From JAWXCM01 sp034408745 (lineage in GTDB: Bacteria; Acidobacteriota; Terriglobia; Bryobacterales; Bryobacteraceae): a DNA stretch of 64,000 nucleotides. The stretch spans positions 25,487-89,486 of the forward strand of contig JAWXCM010000364.1 of NCBI GenBank assembly GCA_034408745.1, written 5' to 3'. This document shows positions 45,411-55,259 of the stretch, piece by piece. Both the position numbers and the translations under genes were made by a program. The notes beneath the pieces were generated by a model. It was not told the origin of the DNA and did no database searches. It worked only from the letters and a program-made list of their open reading frames with translations. Positions within the stretch are counted from its first letter, which is position 1. Every line of letters starts with the position of its first letter.

Positions 45411-45770
45411 CCTCGTAGTCTGCGAGGAGGATTGTGAAACAGGCAGGTTCGAGCTACTGCGGGGAATCGAAACGTGACGAGCAAAGGATCCATGCGGATC
45501 GGTTCCAGCGCTGCCGTTTGTACCTTGCCGGAACCGCTGTCCCCCGAAAACCCCAATGGTCCCGTCCAGGACGGGCATTAATGGCGTAGAGCCAGGAAAT
45601 TGGCTCAATTCGCCGCTGACATCGCCGCCACCCGCCAGTTAGCAGCCACGCATCGGCGATGTTAACCAATTCGAATTCCCGGCTTCGGACACGTTGAGCC
45701 GCCGCCACCTCCATGCCCTATTGCCAGCGGAGCTAAATAGAAAAAAGGAGGTCGAGCGCGAACGCGGCTT
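45411..45770. other. Intergenic region, no confident gene
   Basis: No complete gene was recognised. Weak similarity to the region upstream of copy 1 may continue to about 45480. A short rightward frame ending at 45772-45774 (LPAELNRKKEVERERGL) overlaps the start of the RelE-like fragment and could be the tail of a lost antitoxin gene. A GGAGG at about 45746 precedes that fragment. Confidence 0.3.
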
Positions 45771-45929
45771 GTGAACTATCACATCAACGTTGCCCGCGAA
45801 GCCGAGAAGGTTCTCGACCGCCTCGACCGGGCCACGGAGCGTTGCATCCGGCAGCGAATCGCTATTTTGGCCGAAGATCCATTTGACCCTAGCGCTAGCT
45901 TAGCAGCTAAGATAGTTTTCGACTCTTAA
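45771..45929 (+). CDS. RelE/ParE-type toxin, truncated
   Basis: A 52-residue frame with GTG start. NYHINVAREAEKVLDRLDRATERCIRQRIAILAEDPFDP matches the N-terminal half of RelE/ParE-family toxins. The usual beta-strands that carry catalytic residues (the L-G-x-x-R-I-x-x-G-x-Y-R-I-I-Y region) are missing; the frame ends in unrelated sequence at TAA 45927-45929. The GTG overlaps a TGA of a short upstream frame, the arrangement expected after an antitoxin gene. Probably a non-functional toxin-antitoxin remnant. Confidence 0.6.
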   Translation: MNYHINVAREAEKVLDRLDRATERCIRQRIAILAEDPFDPSASLAAKIVFDS

Positions 45930-45931
45930 TC

Positions 45932-47206
45932 ATGAATCAGCCCCTGTGGATTTGGTGCATTTTCCCGAGCGTCGCCATGAGCCTCGGCTGGATGTTGCGT
46001 GGAACTATCGGAGGTGGCTTTTTAGGCGCCATGATTCCGGGAGCGATGGTCGCGCTGGCTCTGTGTCTGCTGCTGAAACGCGAGACGGGAGCGGGGCTCG
46101 CGGCCGGACTCGCGGCTGTCGGTGTCGGCTTTGGCGGCCAGGAAACATATGGGCAGACGGTAGGCCTGTCGCTGAACGCGGAGACGTACTGGTGGGCGAT
46201 CCTCGGCTTCTTTCTCAAGGGTGGAGTGTGGGGGCTGCTGGGCGGTGCGGTGATCGGCATCTCGTTTTCGAAGCGGCTGCACAAGACCTCCGATTTGCTG
46301 GTTTCCTTCGGGCTGATGATTGCCGGGACTTACGCCGGCTGGCGGCTGGTGGATCGCCCGAAGCTGATGTACTTTTCCGACCCTCTGGTAAAGCCGCGGG
46401 AGGAGATGTGGTTCGGTCTGCTGGTGGGCGCTCTCCTGCTGCTGGTCTGGCTTGCGATTCGTTCGGGGGCTGGTGCCCGACTTCCCATGCAGTTTGCGTT
46501 GTGGGGCTTTGTCGGGGGAAGCGCGGGCTTCGCTCTGGGCGCCGCCGCGCAGGCATGGGGCCGACCCAACGCACCGAGCTTCCCCTTCGGCTGGTGGAAG
46601 TTCATGGAGATGACGTTTGGCGCGCTGCTTGGGCTGGCCTACGGCTACTGCGCGTGGAGGAATCGCTCGCAAATTGAACCGCAGCCTGCCCGGTCTCCGG
46701 CTCACGCGACACTTCCGGCGCTGGCGTGGGGCATGCTCTCCATCGCGATCGTGGTCCTGCTGGAGCCGCGACTGCACGTGCGTTTCGAATCGACGGTCGC
46801 GGGAGCGCTGCTGCTTGGTATCGCGCTGTACTCGGAGGCGTTCGCATGGCAAACGGGCATCACCACCACGTTCTGCGCCTTTGCCATCGACCTGAACCGC
46901 AACCGGCCCATACTCCCGCCTGAATATGCCTGGACATTGATTGCGCTGAGCACGCTGGCGGTGGCGATCTTTGTGGCGCGCCGGCCTCGCGCGCTCGACA
47001 CATTCCTTCTTCTGATGTGGACCGGCACCCTGGTGGCACTGCTCAAGTTCCACCTGCCGCCGTCGGGCAACCGGGAGTCGGCCGTCCTCGAAGGAGTCTT
47101 TGTGTTGTACGCCGTCCTGAGCAGCTTGTGGGCGTGGCGGACCGCGTTGTTACTGCGCGCCGGCAGTCGCCACCCCGATGGGCAGGCTCAGGACGGCCGC
47201 GAGTAG
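45932..47206 (+). CDS. Hypothetical polytopic membrane protein
   Basis: A 424-residue protein with about 11-12 hydrophobic helices. Distinctive segments are MSLGWMLRGTIGGGFLGAMIPG, GVGFGGQETYGQTVGL, LLGGAVIGISFSKRL and LLGLAYGYCAW. Glycine-rich helix packing suggests a channel or transporter-like fold, but no family was recognised. It starts 2 bases after the toxin fragment's stop. Its 3' end overlaps the convergent NmrA-like gene by 19 bases. Confidence 0.7.
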   Translation: MNQPLWIWCIFPSVAMSLGWMLRGTIGGGFLGAMIPGAMVALALCLLLKRETGAGLAAGLAAVGVGFGGQETYGQTVGLSLNAETYWWAILGFFLKGGVWGLLGGAVIGISFSKRLHKTSDLLVSFGLMIAGTYAGWRLVDRPKLMYFSDPLVKPREEMWFGLLVGALLLLVWLAIRSGAGARLPMQFALWGFVGGSAGFALGAAAQAWGRPNAPSFPFGWWKFMEMTFGALLGLAYGYCAWRNRSQIEPQPARSPAHATLPALAWGMLSIAIVVLLEPRLHVRFESTVAGALLLGIALYSEAFAWQTGITTTFCAFAIDLNRNRPILPPEYAWTLIALSTLAVAIFVARRPRALDTFLLLMWTGTLVALLKFHLPPSGNRESAVLEGVFVLYAVLSSLWAWRTALLLRAGSRHPDGQAQDGRE

Positions 47207-48081
47207 ACGGACTCGGCAAACCGGGCGACGCGGGAGGTTTGGAGCCCGAGCGCTTCACAGGCGGCCGAGCTGTCAAACACCCACTCGCCCGAATCGATAA
47301 TCAGCATCAGCGCGGCGAATGACTTCTCCAGAAGGTGGTGTGTTTGCTCGTGCTGGTTGCGCAAGATCTGAATGGGGACGTGATCGCGGCTAAACGGCTG
47401 CCCGCCCGCCGCTTCGAAGGCCCGCACCAGGTCGAGCTGTGTGAGCGGCTCCGGTCCACCCATCTGCAACACACAGTTCAGGGCGCGCGGATTGTCGAGG
47501 GCGAGTACGCATGCCTCGGCTACGTCGAAGAACGAGATCCAGTTCATCGGCGCGTTGCCGCTGCCGAAAATTCTCGCTTCATGCGCTCGCGCATCGAAGC
47601 CGAGCGGCGGGCTGCACCACACTTCCCAGAAGTGCGTCGGTCTGAGGACGGTGTACGGCAGACCGCTCGACATGAGCGTCATTTCCACCTCGCGTTTGGC
47701 GTCCTGCAGTGGAAACGGGATGCTGGTCTCTGGGAAGGAGACGAGGACGAACTGCTGAACTCCCGCGGCGTGAGCCGCCGCAATGGCATTTCGCTGACCG
47801 TCGCGGTCGACTGTGAGGATGTCATCGCCTTCCTGAGCGGACAAGGTCGCCGAAGCTGTCGAGATGACGTGGGTAACGCCATGCATGGCCGTGGCCAGCG
47901 TCTGGGGAACCTTCAAATCGCCATGGACGGTCTCTGCTCCGGCATCGCGCAGAGCCTGGACTTTCCCGGGGGCGGACGTGGAGCGCACCAGCGCCCGGAC
48001 GGACTCTCCGCGAGCCCGCAGGCGCCGCACCACCTCACTGCCGAGGACGCCGGTGGCTCCGATGATCAACGTGGTTTTCAT
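47188..48081 (-). CDS. NAD(P)-binding NmrA-like / atypical SDR family protein
   Basis: A 297-residue Rossmann-fold protein. TLIIGATGVLGSEVVRRL is the GxxGxxG nucleotide-binding motif, followed by VRALVRSTS, HGDLKVPQTL and GVQQFVLVSF. The Tyr-x-x-x-Lys motif of classical SDRs is not evident, as expected for NmrA-like atypical members, and LPYTVLRPTHFWEV is typical of them. It may act as a reductase, isomerase or redox sensor. The ATG at 48081 has GGAGACAGG upstream. Confidence 0.82.
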   Translation of the reverse strand: MKTTLIIGATGVLGSEVVRRLRARGESVRALVRSTSAPGKVQALRDAGAETVHGDLKVPQTLATAMHGVTHVISTASATLSAQEGDDILTVDRDGQRNAIAAAHAAGVQQFVLVSFPETSIPFPLQDAKREVEMTLMSSGLPYTVLRPTHFWEVWCSPPLGFDARAHEARIFGSGNAPMNWISFFDVAEACVLALDNPRALNCVLQMGGPEPLTQLDLVRAFEAAGGQPFSRDHVPIQILRNQHEQTHHLLEKSFAALMLIIDSGEWVFDSSAACEALGLQTSRVARFAESVYSRPS

Positions 48082-48253
48082 CCTGTCTCCTTCGTGCTCA
48101 GCTTAATTATCCCTTAGATCGGACTGGCACACGGTGAATTGCGGCATGCGGGCCCGAGTGCAGGGAGGCAATTCGAGTCGACGGCAGTGGACAGGCGTGG
48201 CCTGACACAGCCGCGCTTCTGTCGAAGTCACCGGGTGCGGTATCTTGTGTCGG

Positions 48254-49734
48254 ATGACCCAACCCGACGCGATTCTCCGCCGTACGCTTCTCGCGCGAAC
48301 CGGCCAATATCTGGCACTGACACTTGCGTCGCGTCGGGCGATCCTGCCGCGGACGGCGTTGTCCTCTGGACACGGCTCGCTCCTGATCCGCTCAATGGCG
48401 GCGGCATACCGGCCGGGCAGTTTGAGGTCGAGTGGACGGTCGCCAGTGACGAGGCGATGTCGCGGGTCGTTCGCCGCGGCAAAACAATAGCCTCGCGGGC
48501 CATTCCGTGCACGTCGAGGTTCGCGGCCTCGATCCCGCACGCTGGTATTGGTACCGGTTCCGCGTCGGCTCCCATGAGAGCATCGTCGGACGTACCCGAA
48601 CGGCTCCCGATCCAAAGCAGCGGCTCGACCGCCTCTCCTTCGCATTTGCATCCTGCCAGCACTACGAAACCGGCTATTACACCGCTTACCGGCATATGGC
48701 GGAGGAATCGCTCGAACTTCATCGTCCACCTCGGCGATTACATCTACGAAGGCAAGGGTCTCCCGGGTCGAACGCGCCTGCACAAGGGTTTGGAAATCAA
48801 TTCGCTGACGGATTACCGCAACCGGTACGCGCCGTACAAGCTGGACCCGGATCTGCAACGCGCCCACGCCCTGTTCCCGTGGATCGTCACCTGGGACGAC
48901 CACGAAGTCGACAACAATTACGCGAGCGACAAAGGCGAGGATGGCACTCCGCGCGACAAGTTCCTCGAGCGCCGGGCCAATGCGTATCAGGCTTACTACG
49001 AGAACATGCCCCTGCGCCGGACCTCGCTGCCGCGCGGCACCAGTCTGATGCTTTATCGGCGGCTCCAGTTCGGCGACCCGGCGGAGTTCTCGGTGCTCGA
49101 CACGCGCCAGTATCGCAGCGATCAGCCCTGCGATGACGGCAACAAGCCACAGTGCCCCGACGCTTTGTCGGCGCAGCAGACCATGCTCGGTGCGCAGCAG
49201 GAGCGCTGGCTGTTCGATGGACTGGGACGGTCGAAGGCGAAGTGGAATGTGCTGGCTCAGCAGGTAATGATGGCGAAAGTCGACCGCATGGCTGGTCCCG
49301 AGCAGCGTTACGCCATGGATCAGTGGAGCGGATACGAAGTGCCCCGGACTCGCGTTCTGGAGTTCGTAAACAAAGCGCGCCCCTCAAATCCGGTCGTAAT
49401 TACGGGCGATATTCATTCGAACTGGGTCGCGGATTTAAAGCTCGACTGGTCGAACGTGAAGGCTCCGGCTGTGGGTACGGAATTCGTTGGCACCTCGATC
49501 ACATCCGGGGGCGACGGTGCGGACACGATGGCGGCCGTTCAGGCTGTGCTTCCTGAAAATCCGCACGTGCATTTCTACAACAACCAGCGTGGCTACGTAC
49601 GGTGTCAGTTAACTCCGCAGCGCTGGCAGTCGGATTACCGCGTGGTGCCCTTCGTGAGCAGGCAGGGAGCTCCGGTTCAGACCCGCGCCACGTTTGTCGT
49701 AGAGAGCGGGAAGCCCGGGGCGCAGCGGGGCTGA
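48254..49734 (+). pseudogene. PhoD-like alkaline phosphatase/phosphodiesterase, frameshifted
   Basis: The protein is spread over three frames. It starts at ATG 48254 with a leader-like MTQPDAILRRTLLARTGQYL. A change near 48330 leads to VASGDPAADGVVLWTRLAP. Another near 48490 leads to HVEVRGLDPARWYWYRFRV. One extra A near 48712 restores the earlier frame at FIVHLGDYIYEGKG. From there it is intact to 49734 with the metal motifs WDDHEVDNNY and VVITGDIHSNW. PhoD enzymes release phosphate from diesters outside the cytoplasm. Three disruptions in 480 bases suggest decay, though indel errors could account for single ones. Confidence 0.85.
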
Positions 49735-49787
49735 CGGGCCGCGCTCCGTTTTCGACTCCGCGCGGTTGCTACTGAGCGAACCGTGTG

Positions 49788-50922
49788 TCAAATCCACCGG
49801 GCCACGTAGTCGAAGAAATTCTTCACGCTGTTCGAGTATTGGCCGGGCGTCTTTTCGCATTCCCTGCAGGGCGTCGCGCCGTGTGTCGCGCCCTCGACGA
49901 CAATGAACTCCTTGTCCTTGCTGGCGGCGAGCTCGTAGTGCAGTTCATTGTCGCGGATGAACGTGTAGGAAGGAACGCACGGTCAGGACTCGGGCCGTCT
50001 CGCGAAAGCTTCGGGCAGTTCGGGCCGGCGCGCCATATTGCATTGCACTTTCCACGATTTGTGTCGAGATGGACCCGTCGTTGCGGAGCAGTTTGCGGGG
50101 CTGTGCGGTTCGGTCGCGCAGGCCCGGGTCAAAGGAGATCAACCGCGCACCTTGTCCCTGGGTAATGACGAACACATCGTCATCCTTGTAGGAATATGTT
50201 CCTTCCTTCATCTGCTTCACCCGGCCGAGAGCGTCGCCGATGAGGCGGTTCATCCGCTCGGCCTGTGCGCGAAAATAGCGCTGCGTGAAGTCGCTGGAGT
50301 AACTGGAAGGGCCGTTTGGGTTAAAGCCGTTTTTCGGGCTGAACGGATACAGGGAGGGGTCGATTTTAGTGAGATCGTTCCCGATAATGGCTGGATTGAT
50401 ACTCCGCAGTCCATTGATGGAGTTGCCGGGGTGCGCATCCATGAAGACCACTCCGTCGGCACGCGGCAGGCCGGCGAGCGCGTTCGAACACGGTACCAGT
50501 TTGGAGGCGGCCTGGCATACGGCTGGTCCCTTCTCGGCGACCGACTGGTAGTAACCCATGGAAGTGCCCCCGCCGCTGTGTCCAAACAGGATCACTTTGG
50601 TGATGCCGGGCTGTTTGCGCAGAAACTCGACGCCCGACTTGATGTCGAGAGCGATTTCGTCCCAGTTGACGGCAGCTTCGTTGTTCTCAAAGCGCGGGTT
50701 CATTGCCAGCACGAGGAAGCCGCGGCTCGACAGCTCGCGAGTGGCGATGTGGGAGAGGAAATTGGCCGTACGGTGCGTGAGGATCACGCCTACCCGCGGT
50801 GCCGGGCCGGAGTTCGGACGGTACAGGGCGCCTTTCGTCGTCGAAGGTGAGAACGGAATGTAGACCGGATGATCCTGCGCAAGGCATGCACACGCGGCGA
50901 GAGCGAGAAGGCAGAGCCTCAT
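49788..50922 (-). pseudogene. Exported alpha/beta hydrolase, frameshifted near its C-terminus
   Basis: From ATG 50922 the protein has a signal peptide (LCLLALAACACLAQ), VGVILTHRTANFLSH, the nucleophile elbow VILFGHSGGGTSMGY, and a late VFVITQGQGARL. Near 49975, in TTCCTTCC, the frame is lost and would end at 49945. In the next frame it continues YTFIRDNELHYELAAS, then FIVVEGATHGATPC (the probable catalytic His), and ends at TGA 49790-49788. The disrupted form therefore lacks its catalytic His. One deleted T would restore a 377-residue enzyme. Confidence 0.75.
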
Positions 50923-50989
50923 GGTGTCTTACGTTATCGCATACTCGGTGCTTTGACTTCCCTGCCGCACCATCAACGTTCCGGTATAC

Positions 50990-51103
50990 GCCACCCGGTG
51001 CGCTCGTTTGCAGGTGAGGCGTGCAGGGGAAGCCGCCGACTTCCATCTCCAGGGAACCAAAGACGGTGAACTGAAAGGCACGGGCGGCTGGGGAGCCGAT
51101 TAA
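50990..51103 (+). pseudogene. Protein-like 3' remnant
   Basis: A rightward frame ending in TAA 51101-51103 reads AGEAADFHLQGTKDGELKG and TGGWGAD. It looks like the C-terminal beta-strands of a protein but has no start. It overlaps nothing else. The surrounding 50923-51169 holds no other gene. Confidence 0.25.
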
Positions 51104-51169
51104 AAGGGGCACTTGCCGAAGCGGGTGAATCGTACCCTCCCGATCGACAGGCGCGCGGCGCAATTCGCC

Positions 51170-52117
51170 TCAACAGATCAGAACGCCGCTCGGCGTTGGC
51201 AGTCCGGCGCTGTTGCAGGACCAGGTGCGCCCGAAATCGTCCGAGCCGTACAGGTTGCCGGCCCTGTCAGCGACCGCAATGAACGAGCCGTTTGCAGCGA
51301 TGCAGCCGGTGTCCGCTTTACCCTCGGTCCAGACTGGCATTCCACCCTGGACGGCTGCTATGAATCCATCCGGCCTGACCGGCCGCCGATAGATTCGCCC
51401 CTCAGCAGCGAAAGGATCGGTCGACGCCGAGAAGATGATGTCGTCGCCCGAAAACGCCGCTGCGGAGCAGTGCGGTGCGTGGAGGCCCTCGCGTTCTGTG
51501 ATCCACGTCATGCCGGAGTCGCGGCTAATGCAAAGGCCAACAGCGGCCGCTGCGACGACGATGTCGGGATGCATGAGGTGTGCGCGCACCTCATGCACGT
51601 CGCTGTTGATATCTATGGTTGGCTGCCAGGTTTTACCGCCGTCGATGGAGCGCGGAATTCCGCCCACGTGAACGTTGGCGAACAAGATGTTCCCGGTCGC
51701 GTTGGCCGCGACAGACCGAATACCCAGCGGTGGCCCAAGACGCTGCCCATTGACAATTGCCGAACCAGCAAACCAGGTCTCCCGCCCCGCGACACCCTCA
51801 AAACCATCCAATGGATCAAGCGAACCGCCGGGATGGCTCAGCCGCAGCATGCGTGCGTCGTCCGTTCCAGCGTAGACCGCGTCTCCAACCGCCATACAGC
51901 ACGAAAGCTCGAACTCGCTTGTTGCGACGGTTGTCCACTCGCCTCCAGGTGCACGCCTGCGGATCGAATGTCGGCCGACAATGGCGAGCGCACCGCCACG
52001 TCCATCGGGTGCAAGTCCTCTTACGGGCTGGTCCGCAATCTCTTGCGTGCGCCCATTGCCGGTGACTGCGAACAGCCCATCGCCCCACGTTGCCACAAGT
52101 ATCGTCGGTTGTGTCAC
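51170..52117 (-). CDS. BNR / sialidase-like beta-propeller protein
   Basis: A 315-residue protein starting at GTG 52117, chosen for the strong AAGGAGG 7 bases upstream. It is built of beta-propeller blades with Asp-box-like turns: RSIDGGKTWQPT, SRDSGMTWITE and SDDFGRTWSCN (the S-x-D-x-G-x-T-W motif). No sialidase Arg triad is evident, so glycosidase activity is doubtful. Such proteins are often annotated as BNR-repeat or photosystem-assembly-like. No signal peptide is seen. Confidence 0.75.
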   Translation of the reverse strand: MTQPTILVATWGDGLFAVTGNGRTQEIADQPVRGLAPDGRGGALAIVGRHSIRRRAPGGEWTTVATSEFELSCCMAVGDAVYAGTDDARMLRLSHPGGSLDPLDGFEGVAGRETWFAGSAIVNGQRLGPPLGIRSVAANATGNILFANVHVGGIPRSIDGGKTWQPTIDINSDVHEVRAHLMHPDIVVAAAAVGLCISRDSGMTWITEREGLHAPHCSAAAFSGDDIIFSASTDPFAAEGRIYRRPVRPDGFIAAVQGGMPVWTEGKADTGCIAANGSFIAVADRAGNLYGSDDFGRTWSCNSAGLPTPSGVLIC

Positions 52118-52249
52118 GGAGTAACCTCCTTCTTGCTCGGCCGCCTTCCGATCATTGTTCACACCGGTACGTGGCGGTGCAACTCGTCAAAGAAATTCTC
52201 GATGCCTGGGCCGCAGCTTTGTCATCCTTAGGACGAGGAAATGCCCTCG

Positions 52250-52465
52250 TCAGTCGAACGCGATGCGCCAGTCCCAGGCCGTAACCTGCCGTTTGCCTGT
52301 CGCGCGACTGGTCCGCGCGATAAATCCGGTTGCGTCGTCCTCCACCACCACCAGTTCGCGCATGCCGCTGACGATCAGTGTCCCCCATGAACCTGAAGAT
52401 AGGCTGAAGACGCCGTTCAGGCAATCTTCAGGTTTCGCGTTCCCGCGGATCGCAAACTCTCCCAT
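52250..52465 (-). CDS. Hypothetical 71-residue protein
   Basis: A leftward frame with protein-like composition: NGVFSLSSGSWGTLIVSG, MRELVVVEDDATGF and QVTAWDWRIAFD at the end. No family was recognised and no ribosome site is evident. It lies upstream of the BNR gene on the same strand. It overlaps an opposite-strand frame at 52403-52654, so only one of the two is likely to be real. Confidence 0.35.
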   Translation of the reverse strand: MGEFAIRGNAKPEDCLNGVFSLSSGSWGTLIVSGMRELVVVEDDATGFIARTSRATGKRQVTAWDWRIAFD

Positions 52466-52654
52466 ACACTCGCGCGTGCGCTGCCTCCCGGGGTGGCGCT
52501 CGACAAGCCCCTTTCGTCGGACAATGCCGCGGCAATCGCCTTTTTGAAAAAAGGTCAGCTTCGCGGAGCCAGGCCTTCCGAACTCCTGCTCAGTCTGCCG
52601 GTTGGGGTGGCGGCCGCGATGCTGCCGGGGCTCGACCTGTCGGATGACCGGTGA
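52403..52654 (+). pseudogene. Protein-like 3' remnant
   Basis: A rightward frame without a good start reads DAVQAIFRFRVPADRKLSH, then GVALDKPLSSDNAAAIAFLK and ends VAAAMLPGLDLSDDR at TGA 52652-52654. Composition and helix pattern look coding. No family was recognised. It may be the end of a gene whose 5' part was lost. It is convergent with the ECF sigma gene. Confidence 0.35.
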
Positions 52655-52660
52655 GAGTGA

Positions 52661-53236
52661 TTACGCGAGTTGTGCGGCAAGCCAGGTCCTTGCGAAATCC
52701 CAGTCCCGCTTTAGGGTGGCAGGCGAGATGTGGAGCACTTCCGCCGCGTCCGCTTCCGTCAGCCCTCCGAAGAAGCGCAACTCAACGACCTTCGCGGCGC
52801 GGGGATCGAGAGTCTCCAGGCGCGCCAAAGCCTCGTCCAGCGCCAACAGGCGCTCGTCCACGACGACCGCACTGCCGTCCACGTCATATAGCGACAGTTT
52901 GACGATGCCGCCTCCTCGCTTTTCGCTTTGCGCCCGACGGGCGTGATCCAGCAATACACGCCTTAACTGCTTTGCCGCTATGGCGTAGAAATGAGCGCGA
53001 TCCTTACACTCGATTGTCTCGGAACGGAAGATTCGAAGATAAGCTTCGTGCAGCAAGGCAGTGGTCTGCAAGGTGTGCCCACCCTGCTCGCGGCGCATCT
53101 GCCGCGCGGCAATGCGATGCAGATCGCCGTAAACCAGTTCCATGAGTTGGTTGCCGGCGTTCCCGTCGCCCAGCCTCCACCGGTCGAGCAGGCCGGTTAT
53201 GTCGTGTGTTTCGGGATCGTTTGTGGTATCGCGCAT
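52661..53236 (-). CDS. ECF-type RNA polymerase sigma factor
   Basis: A 191-residue sigma-70 family member. Region 2: LMELVYGDLHRIAARQMRRE and LLHEAYLRIF; then FYAIAAKQLRRVLLDHARR. Region 4: LARLETLDPRAAKVVELRFFGGLTEADAAEVLHISPATLKRDW. This is the TIGR02999-type ECF group common in Acidobacteria and Planctomycetes. The ATG at 53236 was chosen as the first Met before recognisable sequence; 53347 is also open. It is divergent from the Ser/Thr kinase gene, 175 bases apart, an arrangement expected when both respond to the same signal. Confidence 0.9.
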   Translation of the reverse strand: MRDTTNDPETHDITGLLDRWRLGDGNAGNQLMELVYGDLHRIAARQMRREQGGHTLQTTALLHEAYLRIFRSETIECKDRAHFYAIAAKQLRRVLLDHARRAQSEKRGGGIVKLSLYDVDGSAVVVDERLLALDEALARLETLDPRAAKVVELRFFGGLTEADAAEVLHISPATLKRDWDFARTWLAAQLA

Positions 53237-53411
53237 AGCGGAGCCTTCGGCCCTGTGCTCTTCTGGGGAGTCTGCGGACAATGGAGCCTCAGCGCCGTCC
53301 AGGGTGGTGTCTTCACCGCCAAGCTTTGTCTGCTTCCCGCATATCATTGCAGTCTGTTGTGAGCTAGTTTATGCTGGCGCAGCGCTACGCTTACCAGGAG
53401 GGCACACAGCG

Positions 53412-55259
53412 ATGACGCCCGAAGAAGTTGTCCGGATCCGCAGAATCTACGAGGAAGCACTGTCGATGAGCGGCTCGGCCAGGGAAGAGTACCTGATGCG
53501 GGAGTGTCAGGGGGAGGAAGCCGTCCGTGCCGAGGTCGAGCGGTTACTGAAGGCTCACAACAACATCCCTGGCTGGCTTGACCAGCCCGTTTTCGGTACA
53601 GCCAGAATGCTTCCAGCCTTCGAGCCTCCGAAGTTGGAGGGCCGCACTCTCCACGGTTACACCCTGATCCGCGAGATCGGCCGCGGTGGCATGGGCGTGG
53701 TGTATCTGGCTGAGCGATCCGACGAAACCTTCCATCGCCGCGCCGCCATCAAGCTTGTATTGCCTCCGGCCGGCTCGGCGGAAATCATCGCCCGGTTCCA
53801 GCAGGAACGCGAGATTCTCGCTTCGCTGGACCACCCCAATATCGCCAGGCTGCTGGACGCCGGCGTCACGGAAGAGGGCTGGCCGTACTTCGTCATGGAG
53901 TTTGTGGAAGGGCAGCCCATCCATACCTGGTGCGACGAACGGAATCTGAACATCCGCCAGCGGGTAGAGTTGTTTCGTGGCGTGATCGAAGCTGTCCGCT
54001 ACGCTCACGGGCATCTGGTGGTCCACCGGGATTTGAAACCAGGCAACATTTTCGTCACCAGGGATGGAGTGGTGAAGTTGCTCGACTTTGGAATAGCCAA
54101 GGTGCTGTCCAGCGAGGTGGTTGAAGGAGAAGTCGCCACCTTGACGCTGGCGCGGATGATGACTCCGGAGTACGCGAGCCCGGAGCAGGTGAAGGGCACC
54201 GCTATCACCACTCTGTCCGATGTGTATTCGCTCGGCGTGGTGCTGTATGAATTGTTAACCGGACACAGGCCGTACCGCCTGTTGAGTGCGGCCATGCATG
54301 AGGTCGCCCGGGTGATCGCGGAGGTGGAGCCTGCTCGTCCGAGTGATGTCGTGGCAACGTCCGTGCCAGCCACCGGAGGCCACCGAACTCAGATCACGCC
54401 TGAAATGGTGAGTGCCGCCAGAGAGGGCGATCCGGACCGCCTGCGCAGGCGCCTGAAGGGAGATCTGGATTCCATCCTTTTGATGGCGCTGCGAAAAGAA
54501 CCAGCAGGCAGGTACGGTTCGGCGGAGGCCTTTTCGGAAGACCTTCAGCGGCATCTGGAACATCGGGCCATTCGCGCCCGGGAGGCCACTCCGTGGGAGC
54601 GCTTCCGGCGCTTTCAGCGGCGGGATCCCGGAATATTTGCCATGGGTGTCGTTTTCCTGATCGCTTTTCTTTTCGGTCTGGCCGCCGTAGCGTTGCAAGC
54701 CCGCCATGACATTCAGGCCGCGATCCGGGATGCGAGTATCGCGGCCTTCCCAGCGCCACTGTTGCTCTACATCTTTGGCCTCTCAATTTGCGGTGTTTGT
54801 GCGGCAGTTTATTTTGCCCGGGCCGGCAAGGCGCGGCTGTCAGGTGCGGTGGGAGGAGGCTTGATTTGGGCACTCGGCATGATTGGGAGGCTGTGGGTCG
54901 AAGGGAATAATGGGTGGTGGCGCAGTCGAATCGCGGGGCAGCCCGATCCCTTAATGTTCCTTTCACCCGTGACCTGGGTGGCAGCTGCACTGCTCGGGGT
55001 GGCTGTAATGCTGGTTCTTTTAATGATCGGACGGCGATTTGGCTGGAAAGGTCAGGCGCTTGTGCTGCTGTTGCTTGGATTCGGCCAACCGATCCGCGAA
55101 CGGATCTGGTTCGGCGAGTTCATTCCGGCACTGCAGTTTGATTGGGGCGTAGCGCCGATTCTTGGCAGCGCCGGCATGCTGATCGCCGCTGGGGTGTTCG
55201 CTTTATTGGTGATGCGCCTGATTGCTGGGCCGGAAGCCAGAAGCCGCGAACGGCAATGA
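53412..55259 (+). CDS. Membrane-bound Ser/Thr protein kinase (PknB-like)
   Basis: A 615-residue protein. Residues about 82-380 are a Hanks-type kinase: the glycine loop GRGGMGVVYLA (90-100), Lys114 in AAIKLVLP, HRDLKPGN (205-212), DFG 225-227, and the APE-equivalent TPEYASPEQ. The segment before it (1-75) is helical and common in such acidobacterial kinases. The C-terminal part (about 405-605) has 6 or so hydrophobic helices (GVVFLIAFLFGLAAVAL, LLLYIFGLSICGVCAAVYF) rather than the TPR repeats usual in this group. GGAGGG lies upstream of the ATG at 53412. Confidence 0.92.
   Translation: MTPEEVVRIRRIYEEALSMSGSAREEYLMRECQGEEAVRAEVERLLKAHNNIPGWLDQPVFGTARMLPAFEPPKLEGRTLHGYTLIREIGRGGMGVVYLAERSDETFHRRAAIKLVLPPAGSAEIIARFQQEREILASLDHPNIARLLDAGVTEEGWPYFVMEFVEGQPIHTWCDERNLNIRQRVELFRGVIEAVRYAHGHLVVHRDLKPGNIFVTRDGVVKLLDFGIAKVLSSEVVEGEVATLTLARMMTPEYASPEQVKGTAITTLSDVYSLGVVLYELLTGHRPYRLLSAAMHEVARVIAEVEPARPSDVVATSVPATGGHRTQITPEMVSAAREGDPDRLRRRLKGDLDSILLMALRKEPAGRYGSAEAFSEDLQRHLEHRAIRAREATPWERFRRFQRRDPGIFAMGVVFLIAFLFGLAAVALQARHDIQAAIRDASIAAFPAPLLLYIFGLSICGVCAAVYFARAGKARLSGAVGGGLIWALGMIGRLWVEGNNGWWRSRIAGQPDPLMFLSPVTWVAAALLGVAVMLVLLMIGRRFGWKGQALVLLLLGFGQPIRERIWFGEFIPALQFDWGVAPILGSAGMLIAAGVFALLVMRLIAGPEARSRERQ

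Noticed and set aside
46022..47053. Leftward 343-codon frame opposite the polytopic membrane protein
   Set aside because: Extremely Arg/Gln-rich low-complexity translation typical of the antisense of a hydrophobic gene.
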